Source: CAVWGP01 sp963754645 (GTDB lineage: Bacteria; Pseudomonadota; Alphaproteobacteria; Bin65). From it: a stretch of DNA of 64,000 nucleotides. A program made the translations under genes and the position numbers. Positions 62,138-64,000 of the stretch are shown here, in pieces; positions within the stretch are counted from its first letter, which is position 1, and the number at the start of each line of letters is the position of its first letter. The DNA lies in the NCBI GenBank assembly GCA_963754645.1, contig CAVWGP010000012.1, positions 496,001 through 560,000 on the forward strand, written 5' to 3'. The notes under the pieces were generated by a model. That model had not been told where the DNA came from, ran no database searches, and worked only from the letters and a program-made list of their open reading frames with translations.

Positions 62138-62520
62138 GCCGCCTTTTTGCCCGGCCGGAGCGCCGCTTCGACGGCTTTCGGCGCGCGATCGATGACGGCG
62201 AGGAGGATTCGCGCGGCGCCGGTGGGCTGGCGGTGCCCCTGCTCCCAATTGCGCAAGCTGCCCAGCGAAAAGCCGAAATGCGCCGCGAACGCCTCTTGCG
62301 TCATGCGTTGGTTAAGGCGGATGCGGCGAACGTCGAGTCGCCCCGGCGGGTGCCGCCGGCGCAGCCGCTTCATGGATTCGGGCGTCAAGATCGGGGCCGC
62401 GTCGGGATCGGAAGCCACGGCACGCTCGATATCGGCATCGGTCATACGATCGAGCCGGCGAAAATCCATCGATTTTCGCGCTCTCTTAGCGTTGTATCCC
62501 GACCGCCGTATAATAGTCAT
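62134..62520 (-). CDS. HTH antitoxin partner of BrnT
   Basis: A 128-residue protein. The C-terminal half has an XRE-like helix-turn-helix: R-L-N-Q-R-M-T-Q-E-A-F-A-A-H-F-G-F-S-L-G then R-N-W-E-Q-G-H-R-Q-P. An N-terminal basic, disordered part could wrap the toxin. ATG 62520 has a GGAAG site and overlaps brnT by 35 bases; ATG 62469 is an alternative. Antitoxins of this kind neutralise BrnT and repress the operon. Confidence 0.75.
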   Translation of the reverse strand: MTIIRRSGYNAKRARKSMDFRRLDRMTDADIERAVASDPDAAPILTPESMKRLRRRHPPGRLDVRRIRLNQRMTQEAFAAHFGFSLGSLRNWEQGHRQPTGAARILLAVIDRAPKAVEAALRPGKKAA

Positions 62521-62767
62521 GCGCTTCCTGCTTCGTTGCTTTCCGAGCGGAGACAATCCGCCGAATCGAGCCGCGATCGGCGTAAACGACCGTCAGAACA
62601 CGCCCCAAGTTTACGCCGCTCGCAACGATACGGTCTTCGCCGTAGTCGCGCTTCAGGTCATCGTGTTCAACGACCGGGCCGCTGAAAATTCCGGCGGCAA
62701 ATTCGAACGAAACGCCATGCTTCGACAGGTTGCGGCGCGCTTTGCCCTCGTCCCAATCGAATTCCAT
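62486..62767 (-). CDS. brnT: BrnT-family toxin
   Basis: A 93-residue RelE-like ribonuclease toxin. It begins M-E-F-D-W-D-E-G-K-A-R-R-N-L-S-K-H-G-V-S, the BrnT hallmark, and has R-I-V-S-A-R-K-A-T-K-Q-E near the end with the catalytic Arg region. BrnT cuts mRNA and is balanced by the partner encoded downstream with which it overlaps. First gene of the pair, as usual for brnTA. Confidence 0.88.
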   Translation of the reverse strand: MEFDWDEGKARRNLSKHGVSFEFAAGIFSGPVVEHDDLKRDYGEDRIVASGVNLGRVLTVVYADRGSIRRIVSARKATKQEAHDYYTAVGIQR

Positions 62768-62837
62768 CGCATGGCACTTCCTACGTCAAAGACGGAGTTT
62801 CGTCAACGACGCATCGCGTGTCGCCCGCCGCCCGGAC

Positions 62838-63761
62838 TTACTCGTTCAACCCCTTCCCCTTATAGGGATGCGTCTTGACCCAGTGCCGCGCGATCGCGAC
62901 GCGGGGCGCCACCCAGATGCCCTTTTTCTTCATCACGTAGTCGAGCAGGCGCTCGAGCCCGGCGGCGCGCGAAGGATGGCCGATCAGGCGCATGTGCAGG
63001 CCCACCGACATCATCTTGGGATGCTTCGCGCCCTCGCGATACAGCATGTCGACGCAGTCCTTGACGTATTCGAACCACTGCGAGGCGGTGCCGACCCAGC
63101 CGGCGAATTTGCCGTCGTTGTTGGTGAGCGAATAGGGCACGACGAGATGCGGCTTGCCATCGACCGTGGTCCAGAACGGCAGCTCGTCGCCGTAATAATC
63201 CGAGTCGTAGAGAAAGCCGCCCTCCTCGACGACGAGGCGGCGCGTGTTGACGCTGGGGCCGTAGCGGCAGTACCAGCCGAGCGGGCGCTCGCCGACGGTT
63301 TGCTTCAGCGACGCGACCGCCTTGCGGATGTGCTCGCGCTCCTCGGCCTCGCTCAGATCGAAATGCTTGATCCAGCGCCAGCCATGGCTGCACACGTCGA
63401 AGCCCGAATCCCGGATCGCCTTGGCGGCCGCCGGATTGCGCTCGATCGCGAGCGCGCAGCCATAGACCGTCATCGGCAGCTTGCGCTCCTGGAACAGGCG
63501 CATGAGGCGCCAGAAGCCGACGCGGCTGCCATATTCGAACATGCCTTCGCCGGCGAGATCGCGGCCCTTGACTCCCTGGTTGAGTCCGTGCGCTTCGGAC
63601 AGGCCGAGTTCGGTGAAGCCCTCGCCGTCCTGCACCGATGGCTCGGAACCTTCCTCGTAGTTCATGACGAAATTGATCGCGAGGCGCGCCTTGCCCGGCC
63701 ATTTGGGATTGGGCGGATTGGCCCCGTAACCGACGAAATCGCGGCGAACTTCGAATGCCAT
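62838..63761 (-). CDS. puuE: Allantoinase of the polysaccharide-deacetylase fold
   Basis: A 307-residue NodB-fold enzyme. It starts M-A-F-E-V-R-R-D-F-V-G-Y-G, has N-F-V-M-N-Y-E-E-G-S-E near 33, S-H-G-W-R-W near 130 and W-Y-C-R-Y-G-P-S near 167, the signature of PuuE allantoinases, which are metal-independent and open allantoin to allantoate. ATG 63761 follows a GGAGGAGG site. Its partner allA is upstream on the same strand with a 20-base gap, so both serve purine/ureide breakdown. Confidence 0.88.
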   Translation of the reverse strand: MAFEVRRDFVGYGANPPNPKWPGKARLAINFVMNYEEGSEPSVQDGEGFTELGLSEAHGLNQGVKGRDLAGEGMFEYGSRVGFWRLMRLFQERKLPMTVYGCALAIERNPAAAKAIRDSGFDVCSHGWRWIKHFDLSEAEEREHIRKAVASLKQTVGERPLGWYCRYGPSVNTRRLVVEEGGFLYDSDYYGDELPFWTTVDGKPHLVVPYSLTNNDGKFAGWVGTASQWFEYVKDCVDMLYREGAKHPKMMSVGLHMRLIGHPSRAAGLERLLDYVMKKKGIWVAPRVAIARHWVKTHPYKGKGLNE

Positions 63762-63780
63762 TGTTGCCTCCTCCGATCTT

Positions 63781-64000
63781 CTAGTTTGCCCGGATCGTGA
63801 ACGGCTCGACCGGCACGAATTCCTCGTCGCCGCTGCCGCCGTCGCGCCACATGAAGACGGCGAAGCGGCCCGGCCGGTCGAGCACCGTGAGGCCGTGATG
63901 CCAGGTGTTGACGCGATAGGTGACGCCCTGATCGGGCCCGGCGATGAACGCGCGCGCCTTGGCGACGTCGGGCCCGCCCTGCGGCGCATGCGGCGCCACG
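63781..64000 (-). CDS. allA: Ureidoglycolate lyase, C-terminal part
   Basis: The last 73 or so residues of an AllA-type lyase, which splits ureidoglycolate to glyoxylate and urea. Visible cupin-fold parts are R-A-F-I-A-G-P-D-Q-G-V-T-Y-R, N-T-W-H-H-G-L (metal-region histidines), D-R-P-G-R-F-A-V-F-M-W-R-D-G and E-E-F-V-P-V. The gene enters from the right edge; full length would be about 165 residues. It leads the pair with puuE. Confidence 0.8.
   Translation of the reverse strand, partial: VAPHAPQGGPDVAKARAFIAGPDQGVTYRVNTWHHGLTVLDRPGRFAVFMWRDGGSGDEEFVPVEPFTIRAN

Overview
This 64 kb window is GC-rich, densely coded chromosomal DNA, most likely from an alphaproteobacterium. The reasons are the secA - parvulin - argJ - mutT neighbourhood, the long double-domain dCTP deaminase, a trp leader of alphaproteobacterial type, the AarF/UbiB kinase with a K-V-A-Q motif, and several solute-binding-protein transport systems. 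It looks like a free-living heterotroph that takes up small organic acids, amino acids and aromatic compounds. No rRNA, recognisable tRNA, CRISPR array or complete transposase gene was seen.

Layout. 0.0-7.2 kb: the end of a CO-dehydrogenase-type flavoprotein gene and a solute-binding protein (minus), then a plus-strand catabolic/transport block (M14 deacylase, RraA-like protein, polar-amino-acid ABC importer, creatininase-like amidohydrolase). 7.2-12.9 kb: minus-strand trpC, trpD with an attenuator-like leader, a divergent TrpA homologue, and an isoquinoline-1-oxidoreductase-type molybdenum hydroxylase. 13-20.8 kb: TPR protein, MFS permease, Gfo/Idh oxidoreductase, ferredoxin reductase, CoxG, an MBL-fold protein and dcd. 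20.97-21.5 kb: three tandem predicted small-RNA genes, each with a CRP-type palindrome, a -10 box at fixed spacing and a strong terminator. 21.5-31.4 kb: phenylacetate-pathway-type genes (paaJ, damaged paaI, paaH, paaG, paaY) around three coupled secreted paralogues and an SsuABC-like importer. 31.4-33.2 kb: gene-poor, repeat-rich DNA with a GFA-family gene. 33.2-43.2 kb: housekeeping block (MBL enzyme, EamA permease, VOC, mutT, argJ, parvulin, secA, NAD-sugar epimerase). 43.4-50.5 kb: three tandem DcaP-like porins followed on the same strand by a histidine kinase/PhnD-like binding-protein pair. 50.7-57.7 kb: fadD-like, pepF, sulP and an MFS gene. 58-62 kb: two RcnB-like secreted paralogues, a 41-residue membrane peptide behind a fourth copy of the CRP-type promoter, a coiled-coil protein, an AarF-family kinase, and a compact GxxExxY cassette bounded by inverted repeats. 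62-64 kb: a BrnT/HTH toxin-antitoxin pair and puuE-allA of ureide catabolism.

Sequence quality. Many genes carry single-base frameshifts, and in every case I resolved the reading is restored by removing one base. These are dense in fadD, pepF, the MFS gene and aarF, and isolated in creatininase, trpD, paaH, a solute-binding protein, a GFA gene and others, while sulP between them is clean. I read them as insertion-type sequencing or gap-filling errors, not gene decay. paaI is different: it seems to have lost an internal segment.

The most novel signals are (1) the three-copy CRP-type small-RNA array and its fourth promoter copy 38 kb away, and (2) the 470 bp GxxExxY cassette with octamer-array inverted repeats, with a gene-less 95 bp structure of similar design at 33.0 kb.
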